A stretch of 64,000 nucleotides of DNA from Rhizobium sp. N324 (GCF_001664485.1 NZ_CP013632.1:248001-312000), one strand, 5' to 3'; counted from the first letter of the stretch, positions 7,979-18,244 are shown. The notes: a model not told the origin generated them from the sequence alone. Made by a program: numbers and translations.

Positions 7979-9391
7979 TCAGTTGCTGGCCACGACGGAA
8001 GATTTGGCGCTGGCGAAATCGAGCACGGCGCCGCCATGCGCCTTGGCCCAGCTCTCGGCGCTCTCCTTGAGCAGGAAGGCGCCGATCTCGCCCTTTTCGT
8101 CACGAACGAACCAGGCCTGATTGCCGAGCAGCTTGATGCCGCTCTCCCGATCCTGCGCATAGAAGACGCGGATGGCCTTGCCTTCGCCTTCGAGCGCCTT
8201 CAAGGCTTTGAAGGCATTTTCCGCCGTGGCGTAGTGGCGGACGAGCGGCTCGTCCTTGACCCAGATCTCGGCGACGCGCTTCGCATCCTTGATCGGCTCG
8301 CCGGTTGCCGCGTCCTTGGCGTCGAGCGGAAGCTGATCATAGTTCTTCAGGCTTGCCTCGTAGTCGAGACCGGAGGCCTTGAAGGCGGCCTTGATGAAGC
8401 GGTCGTCGATGAATGTGTCGACGTCGAGCCCGCTATCGGCCTTTTTCAGATATTGCAGCGTTTCGATCGCGGTGCCGACAGCCTGCCGGTATTCCGGCTT
8501 CCAGGTCAGGTCACGGGTCTGGAGACCGAGCGGACCGTGGAAGAGATAGTCCACCTCCGCTTCTACGCCGGTCACCTTGGCAATCAGTTCGCTGTATTTT
8601 TCCGGCTCCTTGGCGATGAGCTGGTCGGCTTCGAGTGCGGCGCGCAGATAGGCGGTGACGACCTCGGGATATTTTTCGGCATAATCGGCATCGACCAGCG
8701 CGCCGTGGAAGGTGGGGCCGTTCGCCTGCGAGCCGTCATAGATCTTTCGCGCGAAACCCCGCCATGGGTAAAGCTCGGCAAAGGGCACGAAATCGGCATG
8801 CGCCTCGATCTGGTTGGCCTTCAGCGCGCCGCCGGCGACCTCTGGCGCCTGGGCGATGATGTTGACATCCTTTTCCGGATCCCAGCCCTGAGCTTTGATG
8901 GCCCGCAGCAGCAGGCCATGTGAGGTCGAGGCGAAGGGAACCGAAATCGTCTTGCCTTTCAGTTCCGAGATCGACTGGATCGGAGAATCCGTCGGCACGA
9001 CGATGCCGTTGCCGCTTCCCTTGACGCTGCCGGAGAGGACCGAGATGAACAGGCTCTTGCGTCCCGCCTTCAGATGCGCGAGGCCGTTGAAGGAGCCGGG
9101 GAAATCCGCCATCACCCCGAAATCGAGTTTGCCGGCGATCTGCTCATTGGTGATGGGCGCGCCGCTGGTAAAGTTCTTCCACTGGATGTCGTAGGTGGCA
9201 TCCTTGTATTTGCCGTCATGCGGCAGGTATTTTTCGAGAAGGTTGAGTTCCCGGATCAACAGGCCGCCGGTGGCGGTGTTGATCGTGGTGTCTTGCGTTC
9301 CGATGGCGACGCGAATGGTTTCCGCCTGCGCCGTGCCGAGGAAACTGGTCGCAGCCAAAGCTGCAGCTGCCAAAGTTAAGCGAAAATGCAT
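7979..9391 (-). CDS. ABC substrate-binding protein with a C-terminal extension, possibly NosL-like
   Basis: A 470-residue secreted protein, about 130 residues longer than ordinary SsuA/TauA binding proteins. A Sec signal peptide ends at about residue 23 (ATSFLGTAQAE). Residues 25-340 form the usual binding fold, with the segments GKLDFGVMADFPGSF and GKTISVPFASTSHGLLLRAI. The extra C-terminus contains GNQAWFVRDEKGEIGAFLLK followed by AHGGAVLDFASA. That resembles the NosL copper-binding/chaperone fold, where a short strand is followed by a helix and HGG-VLDF. The NosL likeness is my reading, not a search result. It is first in the operon and divergent from the Crp/Fnr gene. Confidence 0.82.
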   Translation of the reverse strand: MHFRLTLAAAALAATSFLGTAQAETIRVAIGTQDTTINTATGGLLIRELNLLEKYLPHDGKYKDATYDIQWKNFTSGAPITNEQIAGKLDFGVMADFPGSFNGLAHLKAGRKSLFISVLSGSVKGSGNGIVVPTDSPIQSISELKGKTISVPFASTSHGLLLRAIKAQGWDPEKDVNIIAQAPEVAGGALKANQIEAHADFVPFAELYPWRGFARKIYDGSQANGPTFHGALVDADYAEKYPEVVTAYLRAALEADQLIAKEPEKYSELIAKVTGVEAEVDYLFHGPLGLQTRDLTWKPEYRQAVGTAIETLQYLKKADSGLDVDTFIDDRFIKAAFKASGLDYEASLKNYDQLPLDAKDAATGEPIKDAKRVAEIWVKDEPLVRHYATAENAFKALKALEGEGKAIRVFYAQDRESGIKLLGNQAWFVRDEKGEIGAFLLKESAESWAKAHGGAVLDFASAKSSVVASN

Positions 9392-9732
9392 CGTGCCACC
9401 CCATCTATTGCCCGTCGCCTCGCGGCGGGAAAATCGTTGAATTCCAGTCGTGCAAATTTATGTGGCGAGGCCTGTGACGGCGGAAGCAATTAATTTGCAT
9501 TGCCGGAACGCCAGTCGTTGGCCGGACATAGGACCTCTGAAGGCAGGTGCGGGTATCGCCATGCTTAAGCAAATAGTTACAGAGGGTTATCGCCAGGCCG
9601 TTTGGATAAGCGTGCGGGTGGTGCGGCGATAAACGACCCTTTTTAGCGCTGAATACGCAATTATATTTCTTTATAATCCATAGATTTTATATCTATTAAC
9701 CCACTCATTCGACACCAGAGAGGCGATCGACG
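9392..9732. promoter_or_regulatory. Divergent control region between the sulfonate-type operon and the Crp/Fnr gene
   Basis: This gap holds no gene. TGCAAATT (9451-9458) and its exact complement AATTTGCA (9492-9499) face each other 33 bases apart. The second arm also sits inside GCAAT-N8-ATTGC (9486-9503). On the right, 9660-9715 is very AT-rich and includes TATAAT at 9672-9677, a plausible -10 for the crp-like gene. Binding by the neighbouring regulator is inference. Confidence 0.45.
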
Positions 9733-10539
9733 ATGAGCCTGGATTTTGAAATCGCAAAGTCGGAGCCGAAGCGCGGATTGCGCGACGCAGGCCCCGAGCT
9801 GTCCCCGCAGGTCATCCTGCCAGGCCCGCAGTCATTGTTTCTCAGCGAGACGGTCGACGGGCTCGACGAGGGGTCGCATTTCCTCGATCCGCTGAAGCTC
9901 GAAGAGTGGGCCACCCTGCGCAGTCACGGGCGGCAGCTGACCTTCTCAGCCGGCGAAACGATCTTTACCCAGGGCGACCGACATGGCGGCGTCTTCATCA
10001 TCGAGCGCGGCTCCGTGCGCGTCTTTTATTCGGCGCCGTCAGGCCGCGAGATCACATTGGCCTACTGGACGCCGGGCAATTTCATCGGCGGACCTGAGAT
10101 GACCGGCGGCGGCACGCATATCTGGTCGGGCCAGGCGCTCGACGATTGTGAGATCCTGTTTCTGCCCGGCTCCGTTCTGCGCAAGCTGATCGTCGAAATG
10201 CCCAATTTCGCGCTCTGTCTTATCCAGGGTCTGGCGTCGAAGGGCAAAAGCTATTCCGCCATGGCCCAGATGCTCGGCACCCGCTCGGTCATCGAGCGGC
10301 TGGCACAGTTTCTGATGAATCTCGGGAAGCTGCATGGCGTGCGAGACGGGCATGCCGTCATCATCAATGCGAAGGTGACCCACGACCAGATCGCCGCCAT
10401 GGTCGGCTCCACCCGGCAATGGGTGACGATGATGATGAAGCGTTTTCAGAAAGAAGGCTTGCTGACCGTCACGCCTCGGCACATCCGCATCGAGCGGCCG
10501 CATCTGCTGATGGCGATGGTCTCGAAGGGCGGCGCGTAA
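9733..10539 (+). CDS. Crp/Fnr family transcriptional regulator
   Basis: A 268-residue regulator. Residues 1-55 are a non-conserved leader. The cyclic-nucleotide-binding-type barrel follows (FSAGETIFTQGDRHGGVFII and SVRVFYSAPSGREITLAYW). The C-terminal helix-turn-helix reads VTHDQIAAMVGSTRQWVTMM. No N-terminal cysteine cluster of the Fnr type is present, so it is unlikely to sense oxygen by an iron-sulfur cluster; a small-molecule or redox signal is possible. It lies between the transporter operon, which it faces divergently, and the AprA/AprB-like operon, which it meets convergently. It is the obvious candidate regulator of both. Confidence 0.88.
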   Translation: MSLDFEIAKSEPKRGLRDAGPELSPQVILPGPQSLFLSETVDGLDEGSHFLDPLKLEEWATLRSHGRQLTFSAGETIFTQGDRHGGVFIIERGSVRVFYSAPSGREITLAYWTPGNFIGGPEMTGGGTHIWSGQALDDCEILFLPGSVLRKLIVEMPNFALCLIQGLASKGKSYSAMAQMLGTRSVIERLAQFLMNLGKLHGVRDGHAVIINAKVTHDQIAAMVGSTRQWVTMMMKRFQKEGLLTVTPRHIRIERPHLLMAMVSKGGA

Positions 10540-10556
10540 GACGCCGCCCGGTTTTT
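10527..10556 (+). terminator. Rho-independent terminator of the Crp/Fnr gene
   Basis: An 8-base perfect stem GGGCGGCG/CGCCGCCC closes a 7-base loop that contains the gene's stop codon. It is followed by GG and five T residues. It separates the regulator from the convergent HEAT-repeat gene. On the other strand no T tract follows, so it acts mainly on the plus strand. Confidence 0.75.
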
Positions 10557-10557
10557 C

Positions 10558-11514
10558 CTATCCCAGACGGGTAAGCGCCCAGCGCACCGTCTTGCGGACA
10601 TCGGGATCGGGATCATCGGCATGCGCGGCAAGCGCGTCCCGGGCGCCGGGGTTGCCGATCTCGCCGAGTGCCGCCGCGGCCTCCTTGCGCAAGGTGGGCA
10701 TGTCGCTTTCGAGCAGCGGCATGATCCGGGGCAGAGCGGCATTTGCCTTCAGCTTGCCGAGGGCGCCAAGCGATTTCTGCTGCACCTGCCAATAATCGTC
10801 GGAGAGCGCCCTGGCGAGCGCTTCGACCGCCGAGCCGTGGCCGATGCGGCCGAGCGATTCCGCTGCCGCCGCCCGGACCTGCCAGTTTGCATCGCTGAGA
10901 GCCGCCGCGACCGCCTCGGCCGCAGCCGGTTGCGCGGTAAAGGTTAGGGCATTGACCGCTGCGGCGCGCACGTCGGCATCCTCGTCGCGCGTTGCCGCAA
11001 TCAGGGACGGGATCGTCGAGTCGAGCTTGAGATAGGCGATCGTGCCAAGAGCTTGCACCCGCACTGCCGCGTCTGCGTCGCGTAGCGCAATCAGGGCGGG
11101 GCCGAGCGAGTCCTGCAGCCGCAGTCCCTTCAATCCACGAAACGCCGCCGCGCGCACGAAGGCGCTGGCATGATCGAGCAGAGGCAACAGGCTGCTGCCG
11201 GCCTCCGGATGCTTCAGCTCCGCCAGGCCATCTGCTGCGGCTTGCGCGACGGAGGGTTCGTCGTCGACGACCAGCCGTGCCAGCCCGCCGGCAGCACCGG
11301 CGCCATCGAACTCGCCAAGGGCGATCGCTGCCTGAAGGCGGACCTCGCCGCTTGCATCGCTGGCAGCGTCGATCAGGTGCGGCAAGGCCTCGGGGCTTGC
11401 GGTTTCGGCAAGCTCGATCACCGCAAGGCGGCGAATGGCGGCATCCGGATCCAGCAGGCGTTCGGCAATGGTCTCGATGTCGCCGAAGGCTTCGAAAGGT
11501 TCAAAGACACTCAT
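10558..11514 (-). CDS. HEAT-repeat protein
   Basis: A protein of about 318 residues built almost wholly of HEAT/PBS-lyase-type helical repeats of about 31 residues, for example PDAAIRRLAVIELAE, DASGEVRLQAAIALGEF, EDADVRAAAVNALTF and DPDPDVRKTVRWALTRLG. Such proteins are scaffolds or bind cofactor-carrying partners. I use the ATG at 11514 (MSVFEPFEAF); the longer frame would run back into the ferredoxin gene. It follows the ferredoxin gene by 2 bases, making it the last gene of the DUF971, flavoprotein, ferredoxin, HEAT operon, so it probably acts in assembly or docking of that complex. Confidence 0.85.
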   Translation of the reverse strand: MSVFEPFEAFGDIETIAERLLDPDAAIRRLAVIELAETASPEALPHLIDAASDASGEVRLQAAIALGEFDGAGAAGGLARLVVDDEPSVAQAAADGLAELKHPEAGSSLLPLLDHASAFVRAAAFRGLKGLRLQDSLGPALIALRDADAAVRVQALGTIAYLKLDSTIPSLIAATRDEDADVRAAAVNALTFTAQPAAAEAVAAALSDANWQVRAAAAESLGRIGHGSAVEALARALSDDYWQVQQKSLGALGKLKANAALPRIMPLLESDMPTLRKEAAAALGEIGNPGARDALAAHADDPDPDVRKTVRWALTRLG

Positions 11515-11516
11515 GA

Positions 11517-11750
11517 TCAGCGCAACAGGTAGGGAATGTTGACGGTGACGGCGCCGGTCGGGCAGTCCGTTTCGCAGGGCATGCAATACCAGCATTCATC
11601 GAACTTCATATAGGCCTTGCCGGTCAGATCACTGATGCGCAGCACGTCGAGCGGGCAGACGTCGACACAGACCGTGCAGCCCTTGTCGGCGATGCATTTG
11701 GCATCGTCGACGGTCACCGGGACTGTGCTGGGGGAGAGGGCGAGTGGCAT
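11517..11750 (-). CDS. Two-cluster [4Fe-4S] ferredoxin, AprB-like
   Basis: A 77-residue iron-sulfur protein. Cysteines at 19, 25, 28 and 32 (KCIADKGCTVCVDVCP) and at 53, 56, 59 and 63 (CWYCMPCETDCP) provide ligands for two [4Fe-4S] clusters. This arrangement matches the ferredoxin part of the beta subunit of adenylylsulfate reductase, without its C-terminal tail. It follows the flavoprotein gene by 11 bases and should be its electron-transfer partner. I chose the ATG at 11750 because the longer frame overlaps the flavoprotein gene. Confidence 0.88.
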   Translation of the reverse strand: MPLALSPSTVPVTVDDAKCIADKGCTVCVDVCPLDVLRISDLTGKAYMKFDECWYCMPCETDCPTGAVTVNIPYLLR

Positions 11751-11761
11751 GGATCTTCCTG

Positions 11762-13498
11762 TCAGGCTTGCTTTTGAACACGCAGACGGTCGTAGGCCGT
11801 CCGTTCCTCGGTCTCGATCGGAACGACATAGGGCTCCACCTTGCGCTTTTCCGAAACCATGCCGCCGTCGATCTTCCTGAGAAGCGTGTGGCAGAACCAG
11901 TTGTCGTCGTCCTTCTCCGGATGGTCGACGCGATTGTGGTAAAGGCCCCAGCGGCTCTCCGTGCGGAACAGCGAGGCATGGGCGGCCATCTCGGCGCAAT
12001 CGAGGATGGACGAGACTTCGAGCGCCCGCATCAGTTCATGCGCGTCGCGGGCGACCAGCGCAGTCTCGAGATCGTCGCGGACTTCGCTGAGCCGCTGCTG
12101 GCCGATCCGCATCTTCGCCGTCACCTTCGGGGGCTGCAGATAGTCGTTGACCAGGCGGCGCGCCTTGTATTCCAACTGGTTGGGCGGAATGCCGTCGTCG
12201 CGCCGCGTCGGCGCCAGCACGCGTTCGCGCTCGCGTGCGACGAATTCGCGATCATAGTCGGGAAGTTCGGTTTCGGCGGCGACGTCGGCTGCATGTTCTC
12301 CCGCGACGGCGCCGTTGGTGAAGGCGCCGAGCATATAGTTATGCGGCACATTCGCCATGTCGCCCGCCGCATAGAGGCCCTCGACCGTCGTGCGCGCGAA
12401 TTCATCGACGAACACCCCAGAGGCGCTGTGGCCGGAACAGAAGCCGATTTCGGAGATGTGCATCTCGATCATCTTTTCGCGGTAATCGGTGCCGCGCGCC
12501 TCGTGGAAGCGTCCGCGCGAGGGGCGCTCGACCTTGTGCAGGATCTGCTCGATCTCGCCGACCGTGTCGTGATGCAGGTGATTGAGCTTCAGGAAGACCG
12601 GCCCTTTGCCGGACTGTAGCTCGTTGTAGAATTCCTGCATCATCTGACCGGACCAGTAGTCGCTTTCGATGAAGCGGTTGCCTTCGCTGTTGGCGGTATA
12701 GGCGCCGAAGGGGCCGGCGACATAGGCGCAGGCGGGGCCGTTATAGTCCTTGATCAGTGGATTGATCTGATAACATTCGAGGTTCGCGAGTGCTGCACCC
12801 GCATGATAGGCCATCGCATAGCCGTCGCCTGAGTTGGTCGGGTTCTCATAGGTGCCGAAGAGATAGCCGGAATGGGGCAGGCCGAGCCGTCCCGCCGCTC
12901 CCATGCAGAGGATCACCGTCTTGGCGCGCAGCACGAGAAACTCCGCCGAGCGTGTGTTGACGGCGATCGCCCCGGCAATCCTGCCGTCCTTCGCCGTCAA
13001 AAGCCGCGTCGCCATGTAGCGGTTGGAGATCAGAATGCGCTCGCGGCGCAGCTGCCGATAGAGCGCCTTCTTGACGGTGTCTCCATTCGGCATCGGCAGG
13101 ACATAGGTGCCGAGGTGGTGCACCTTCTTGAGGTCGAAGTCGCCATTGGCGTTCTTCTGGAAGCGGATGCCGAAACGGTCCAGCTCCTCGATGATTTCGT
13201 AGCATCGCGAGGCATATTTATAGACCGGCGCCTGATCGACGATGCCGTCATTGGCGATGGTGATTTCCTTGGTGTATTGCTCCGGCGTCGCATAGCCTGG
13301 AACGACGGCATTGTTCAGCCCGTCCATGCCCATGGAGATCGCGCCCGAGCGCTTGACGTTGGCCTTCTCGAGCAGGACGATGTTCAAGTTGGGATTGCGC
13401 TGTTTTGCCTTGAGCGCCGCCATCGGCCCGGCCGTGCCGCCGCCGATCACCAGCACGTCGCATGCGACCTCGGAGAGGCCCTCTACAAAATTATCCAT
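11762..13498 (-). CDS. FAD-dependent reductase, AprA/fumarate-reductase flavoprotein family
   Basis: A 578-residue flavoprotein. The FAD-binding dinucleotide fold is at residues 12-45 (DVLVIGGGTAGPMAALKAK), followed by EKANVKRSGAISMGMDGLNN and, near residue 395, LYAAGDMANVPHNYMLGAFT. The C-terminal part ARDAHELMRALEV and FRTESRWGLYHNRVDHPEKD resembles adenylylsulfate reductase alpha more than succinate dehydrogenase. With the ferredoxin it would form an AprAB-like heterodimer in the cytoplasm. AprAB interconverts APS and sulfite plus AMP. Whether this clade does so is unknown, because family members in sulfonate loci have no settled reaction. Confidence 0.85.
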   Translation of the reverse strand: MDNFVEGLSEVACDVLVIGGGTAGPMAALKAKQRNPNLNIVLLEKANVKRSGAISMGMDGLNNAVVPGYATPEQYTKEITIANDGIVDQAPVYKYASRCYEIIEELDRFGIRFQKNANGDFDLKKVHHLGTYVLPMPNGDTVKKALYRQLRRERILISNRYMATRLLTAKDGRIAGAIAVNTRSAEFLVLRAKTVILCMGAAGRLGLPHSGYLFGTYENPTNSGDGYAMAYHAGAALANLECYQINPLIKDYNGPACAYVAGPFGAYTANSEGNRFIESDYWSGQMMQEFYNELQSGKGPVFLKLNHLHHDTVGEIEQILHKVERPSRGRFHEARGTDYREKMIEMHISEIGFCSGHSASGVFVDEFARTTVEGLYAAGDMANVPHNYMLGAFTNGAVAGEHAADVAAETELPDYDREFVARERERVLAPTRRDDGIPPNQLEYKARRLVNDYLQPPKVTAKMRIGQQRLSEVRDDLETALVARDAHELMRALEVSSILDCAEMAAHASLFRTESRWGLYHNRVDHPEKDDDNWFCHTLLRKIDGGMVSEKRKVEPYVVPIETEERTAYDRLRVQKQA

Positions 13499-13508
13499 GC
13501 ATCATTCC

Positions 13509-13796
13509 TCAAGCCAATGAATCGGCGATTTCGCGCAGGTATTGCCAGGGGTAGATCCCCCGATCATGCCCGTCCGAGAAAACCAGCCTGACGGCATAGG
13601 AGCCGATCGGCTCGATGCCTGTCACCGTGACATTGTCGAAGCTCGTCTCGCGCCCGTCGAGGGACGCCCGCACCGCTTGGGCGGCGCGGCTGCGGCGGCG
13701 CAATTCAGAGGCAGGAAGAAGGGAGATGTCGCCGCCTTCCCAGGTAATGGCAAGCGTGCGGCGTTCTGGTTTCAGCTTCAGTTGCAACGGTGTCAT
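13509..13796 (-). CDS. DUF971 (gamma-butyrobetaine-hydroxylase-like N-terminal) domain protein
   Basis: A 95-residue single-domain protein with the typical pattern LAITWEGGDISLLPASELRR, then GIEPIGSYAVRLVFSDGHDR and GIYPWQYLREI. The domain occurs alone, at the N-terminus of gamma-butyrobetaine hydroxylase, and fused to Mrp/ApbC iron-sulfur carriers, which hints at metal or iron-sulfur handling. It is first in the operon and is followed after 10 bases by the AprA-like gene, so a maturation role for the flavoprotein/ferredoxin pair is plausible. That role is inference. Confidence 0.88.
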   Translation of the reverse strand: MTPLQLKLKPERRTLAITWEGGDISLLPASELRRRSRAAQAVRASLDGRETSFDNVTVTGIEPIGSYAVRLVFSDGHDRGIYPWQYLREIADSLA

Positions 13797-14110
13797 GGCT
13801 TTCCCTGTCGATCGACCGCCACTCTAAGAAAGCGTCGGGCTGAGACACGCAATAAATTGCCATGGAAGCGTCGCACGCCCTTTGAGGCGGGCCAGATGGG
13901 CGCGGTTTCTGCCGCATTGTCGGCGAAGGAAAGCGATAAATACGGGCCGCACGGGCGAGCCCGTGGACTCGCCTGCCAGCCGATATAAACCGATACACTT
14001 TCAATGTTTGATCGCAGCCGGCCTTGCAGGCGGGGTTGCCCGGTAGCCTTTGAGGTCGAGAGCAATTCCGATGCCGGGCGATTTCGCCGGCAATCAGGAA
14101 CGATCGACCT
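13797..14110. promoter_or_regulatory. Leader of the DUF971/AprA-like operon and tail of the thi operon
   Basis: No intact gene is present. A palindrome GCAAT-AA-ATTGC lies at 13849-13860, about 53 bases before the DUF971 start; its arms recall the GCAAT/ATTGC dyad in front of the transporter operon at 9486-9503. A tight hairpin CACGGGC-GA-GCCCGTG lies at 13952-13967. Next to thiG is an ATGA-coupled six-codon frame (MKVDRS) and then a hairpin around 14072-14092 without a T tract, which may end the thi transcript. Confidence 0.4.
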
Positions 14111-14884
14111 TCATGCAAACACCGCCTTTCCGATCACCGGTGTCGAGGGCACGGCCAGGTCGCGCGGCTCCAGCATGCCGGCGCCGAACGCCTGCCTGCC
14201 GGCATCGATTGCCTTGGCAAAGGCCTCCGCCATCGCGGCCGGGTCGCCGGCGCCGGCAACCGCGGTGTTCAGCAGCACGGCATCGAAACCCAGCTCCATG
14301 ACGATGGCCGCATGCGAAGGCCGGCCAATGCCGGCATCCACGATCAGCGGCACGTCTGCAAAATGCGCCCGCATCGATCGAAGTGCGGCGAGGTTTTGAG
14401 GGCCGGCCGCAGATCCGATCGGCGCGCACCAGGGCATCAGCACCCGGCAGCCGGCGTCGACGAGGCGCTCGGCGACGACCAGATCGTCGGTCGTGTAGGG
14501 AAAGACCTCGAAACCCTCGCCGGTGAGGATGCGCGCCGCTTCCACGAGCGCGAAAACATCCGGCTGCAGCGTGTCGTGATTGCCGATCACCTCCAGCTTG
14601 ATCCAGTTGGTTCGAAAGACTTCTCGGGCCATCTTTGCCGTCAGCACCGCCTCGGAGACGCCGTGGCAGCCGGCCGTGTTGGGAAGAACGTGAACGCCGA
14701 GCGCTCGGATCATGTCGAAGAAAGCGCCGCCATTGCGCCCGCCCGCCATTTCGCGGCGCAGCGATACGGTGACGATCTCCGTTTTAGAGCGCCTGATGGC
14801 TTCGGCGAGGATGGCGGGTGAGGGGTAACGGGCGGTGCCGAGAAGAAGGCGTGATGCGATTTGACGTCCGTAAAGATCAAGCAT
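14111..14884 (-). CDS. thiG: Thiazole synthase ThiG
   Basis: A 257-residue TIM-barrel enzyme that joins deoxyxylulose 5-phosphate, the ThiS thiocarboxylate and dehydroglycine to form the thiazole phosphate of thiamine. The Schiff-base lysine lies in NWIKLEVIG. Other ThiG marks are [36 protein letters not shown] and the phosphate-binding end [19 protein letters not shown]. It lies 2 bases after thiS. The stop overlaps a following ATG (ATGA), the usual junction to thiE in rhizobial thiCOSGE operons, but no thiE follows here. Confidence 0.95.
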   Translation of the reverse strand: MLDLYGRQIASRLLLGTARYPSPAILAEAIRRSKTEIVTVSLRREMAGGRNGGAFFDMIRALGVHVLPNTAGCHGVSEAVLTAKMAREVFRTNWIKLEVIGNHDTLQPDVFALVEAARILTGEGFEVFPYTTDDLVVAERLVDAGCRVLMPWCAPIGSAAGPQNLAALRSMRAHFADVPLIVDAGIGRPSHAAIVMELGFDAVLLNTAVAGAGDPAAMAEAFAKAIDAGRQAFGAGMLEPRDLAVPSTPVIGKAVFA

Positions 14885-14886
14885 GC

Positions 14887-15084
14887 TCAGCCTCCCTGCA
14901 TCGGGGTCAGGATTTCGATCCGGTCATGATCGTTCAGCATATGCTGGCCGCGATCCTCGCGATGGACCAGTTCGCCATTGACGGCGGTCGCCAGCCAGTC
15001 GCCTTCGTAGTCGAGCGCGGCCAGAAGCTGCAAAAGCGTTGTGGCGGCGATCGTCTGGGCTTCGCCATTGATGATCAGTTGCAT
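14887..15084 (-). CDS. thiS: Sulfur carrier protein ThiS
   Basis: A 65-residue ubiquitin-like sulfur carrier ending in Gly-Gly (EILTPMQGG), the residue that is adenylated and thiocarboxylated to donate sulfur to ThiG. Its start lies inside the thiO 3' end, a 10-base overlap, which indicates translational coupling. The adenylating enzyme (ThiF) is not in the window. Confidence 0.93.
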   Translation of the reverse strand: MQLIINGEAQTIAATTLLQLLAALDYEGDWLATAVNGELVHREDRGQHMLNDHDRIEILTPMQGG

Positions 15085-16055
15085 TGGGTGTTCCTTTGCT
15101 TCGGCTGTTGGGAAAAAACGAGATCCGCGGCTTCGGCCGCCATGGTCGGCGCCAGCAGAAAACCGTGGCGATAGAGGCCGTTAAAAACGACGATCTTCCC
15201 CTCCCGCGTGACGCGCGGAAGATTGTCGGGCAGGGCAGGGCGGATGCCGGCGCCGGTTTCGACGACGGCGGCGTCGGCAAAAGCCGGGTGCAGCGCATAG
15301 GCCGTGTTCAGCAGTTCCATCAGTGAGCGCGCGGTGATCGGGCCGTCGGAATCGGTCTCGATCGTCGTCGCGCCGATCATGAAAAAGCCGTTGCCGCGGG
15401 GAACGATATAGACGGGAAAACGCGGATGCAGCAGGCGGACGGGCCGGGCGAGGGTGACCTCTTCGGTATGGAGATAGAGCATTTCGCCCCGCACGCCGCG
15501 CAGATCGCGCTCTCGCCCAATGCGGGCGGCACCTGTGCAGTCGACGATATCGGAGAAATCATCATCGTCCGGCGCTGCGTCGGTAAAGGTGGCGCCGTTT
15601 GCCGCCAGTTGCTCTTTCAGCGCGCACAGCGCCTGGCGCGGGTCCAGATGTGCCTCGCTTGGGAAGAACAGACCGTGCCGGAAACGGGTGGCGAGCGCGG
15701 GCTCAAGGGCGGCGATATCGCTCTCCTCAACCCATTGATAACCGGTCGTGCGGCCGGCAAAACGTTTCAGCTCGCCATGGTCGCGGGCCGAGGCGACGAC
15801 GAGAGTGCCGTTGCGGACGGTGCTGCCCGGCAGGATCGCCTCCCAGCGATCGGCGGCATCGAGGCCGCGCGTCAGCACCGCCTCATCGGCGCTTTCCCGC
15901 TCGCACCAGGGTGCCAGCATGCCGCCGGCGAGCCAGGACGCGGCATGGGCGAAATTCGGGTGCGGGTCGAAGATCGTGACATAGGCACCGCGGGCATGCA
16001 GCTCGCGGGCGACGGTGAGGCCGGCGACGCCGGCCCCTTTGACAAGCACGCGCAT
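15075..16055 (-). CDS. thiO: Glycine oxidase ThiO
   Basis: A 326-residue FAD enzyme of the D-amino-acid-oxidase family that oxidises glycine to the imine used by ThiG. The FAD fold is at the N-terminus (VKGAGVAGLTVARELHARG), followed by ASWLAGGMLAPWCE, and the C-terminal segment GIRPALPDNLPRV and NGLYRHGFLLAPTMA closes the flavin site. It starts 1 base before the thiC stop and overlaps thiS by 10 bases, within the thiC-thiO-thiS-thiG operon. Confidence 0.93.
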   Translation of the reverse strand: MRVLVKGAGVAGLTVARELHARGAYVTIFDPHPNFAHAASWLAGGMLAPWCERESADEAVLTRGLDAADRWEAILPGSTVRNGTLVVASARDHGELKRFAGRTTGYQWVEESDIAALEPALATRFRHGLFFPSEAHLDPRQALCALKEQLAANGATFTDAAPDDDDFSDIVDCTGAARIGRERDLRGVRGEMLYLHTEEVTLARPVRLLHPRFPVYIVPRGNGFFMIGATTIETDSDGPITARSLMELLNTAYALHPAFADAAVVETGAGIRPALPDNLPRVTREGKIVVFNGLYRHGFLLAPTMAAEAADLVFSQQPKQRNTQCN

Positions 16056-16056
16056 G

Positions 16057-17922
<1,866 letters not shown>

Positions 17923-17991
17923 TCAGCCGGAATGATGGAAAGACGCCGGCACAGATTCCACGCGTGAATCCGGAACCTTCGAGCGCTTGCA

Positions 17992-18102
17992 CCGTCCCTA
18001 CGCCAGTATGAACTGGATCAGGTTCAACGGGTCACTGCGCCACAACAGGCTAAGCCTGATTGTCCAGCAGTATCTCAGCCCCTTGCCGGGACCCCCCTGG
18101 TG
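17992..18102 (-). ncRNA. TPP riboswitch (thi-box)
   Basis: Read on the minus strand, the conserved core is complete: GGGGCTGAGATACTGC, then GACCCGTTGAACCTGATC, then CAGTTCATACTGGCGTAGGG, with a closing helix CCAGGGGGGTCCC/GGGACGG. It lies about 110 bases before thiC. Binding thiamine pyrophosphate should shut off the thi operon, most likely through the hairpin that masks the thiC ribosome-binding site. Confidence 0.95.
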
Positions 18103-18244
18103 AATGCCGATAGTCGTAAAGCGCCGTCCCGGATCGTGTCAAGCTTACAGCTTTGTCGTTCCGCTTATATCCTCCCGTCTCGGAGCCTGTTGCGTTACTG
18201 GCCGAACTGCGGCAAATGTCAGTTCACTCAACGTCAGGTGGATT

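Noticed and set aside
13952..13967. Hairpin CACGGGC-GA-GCCCGTG as a terminator of the thi operon
   Set aside because: The loop is only two bases and no T tract follows on either strand, so termination is not supported.
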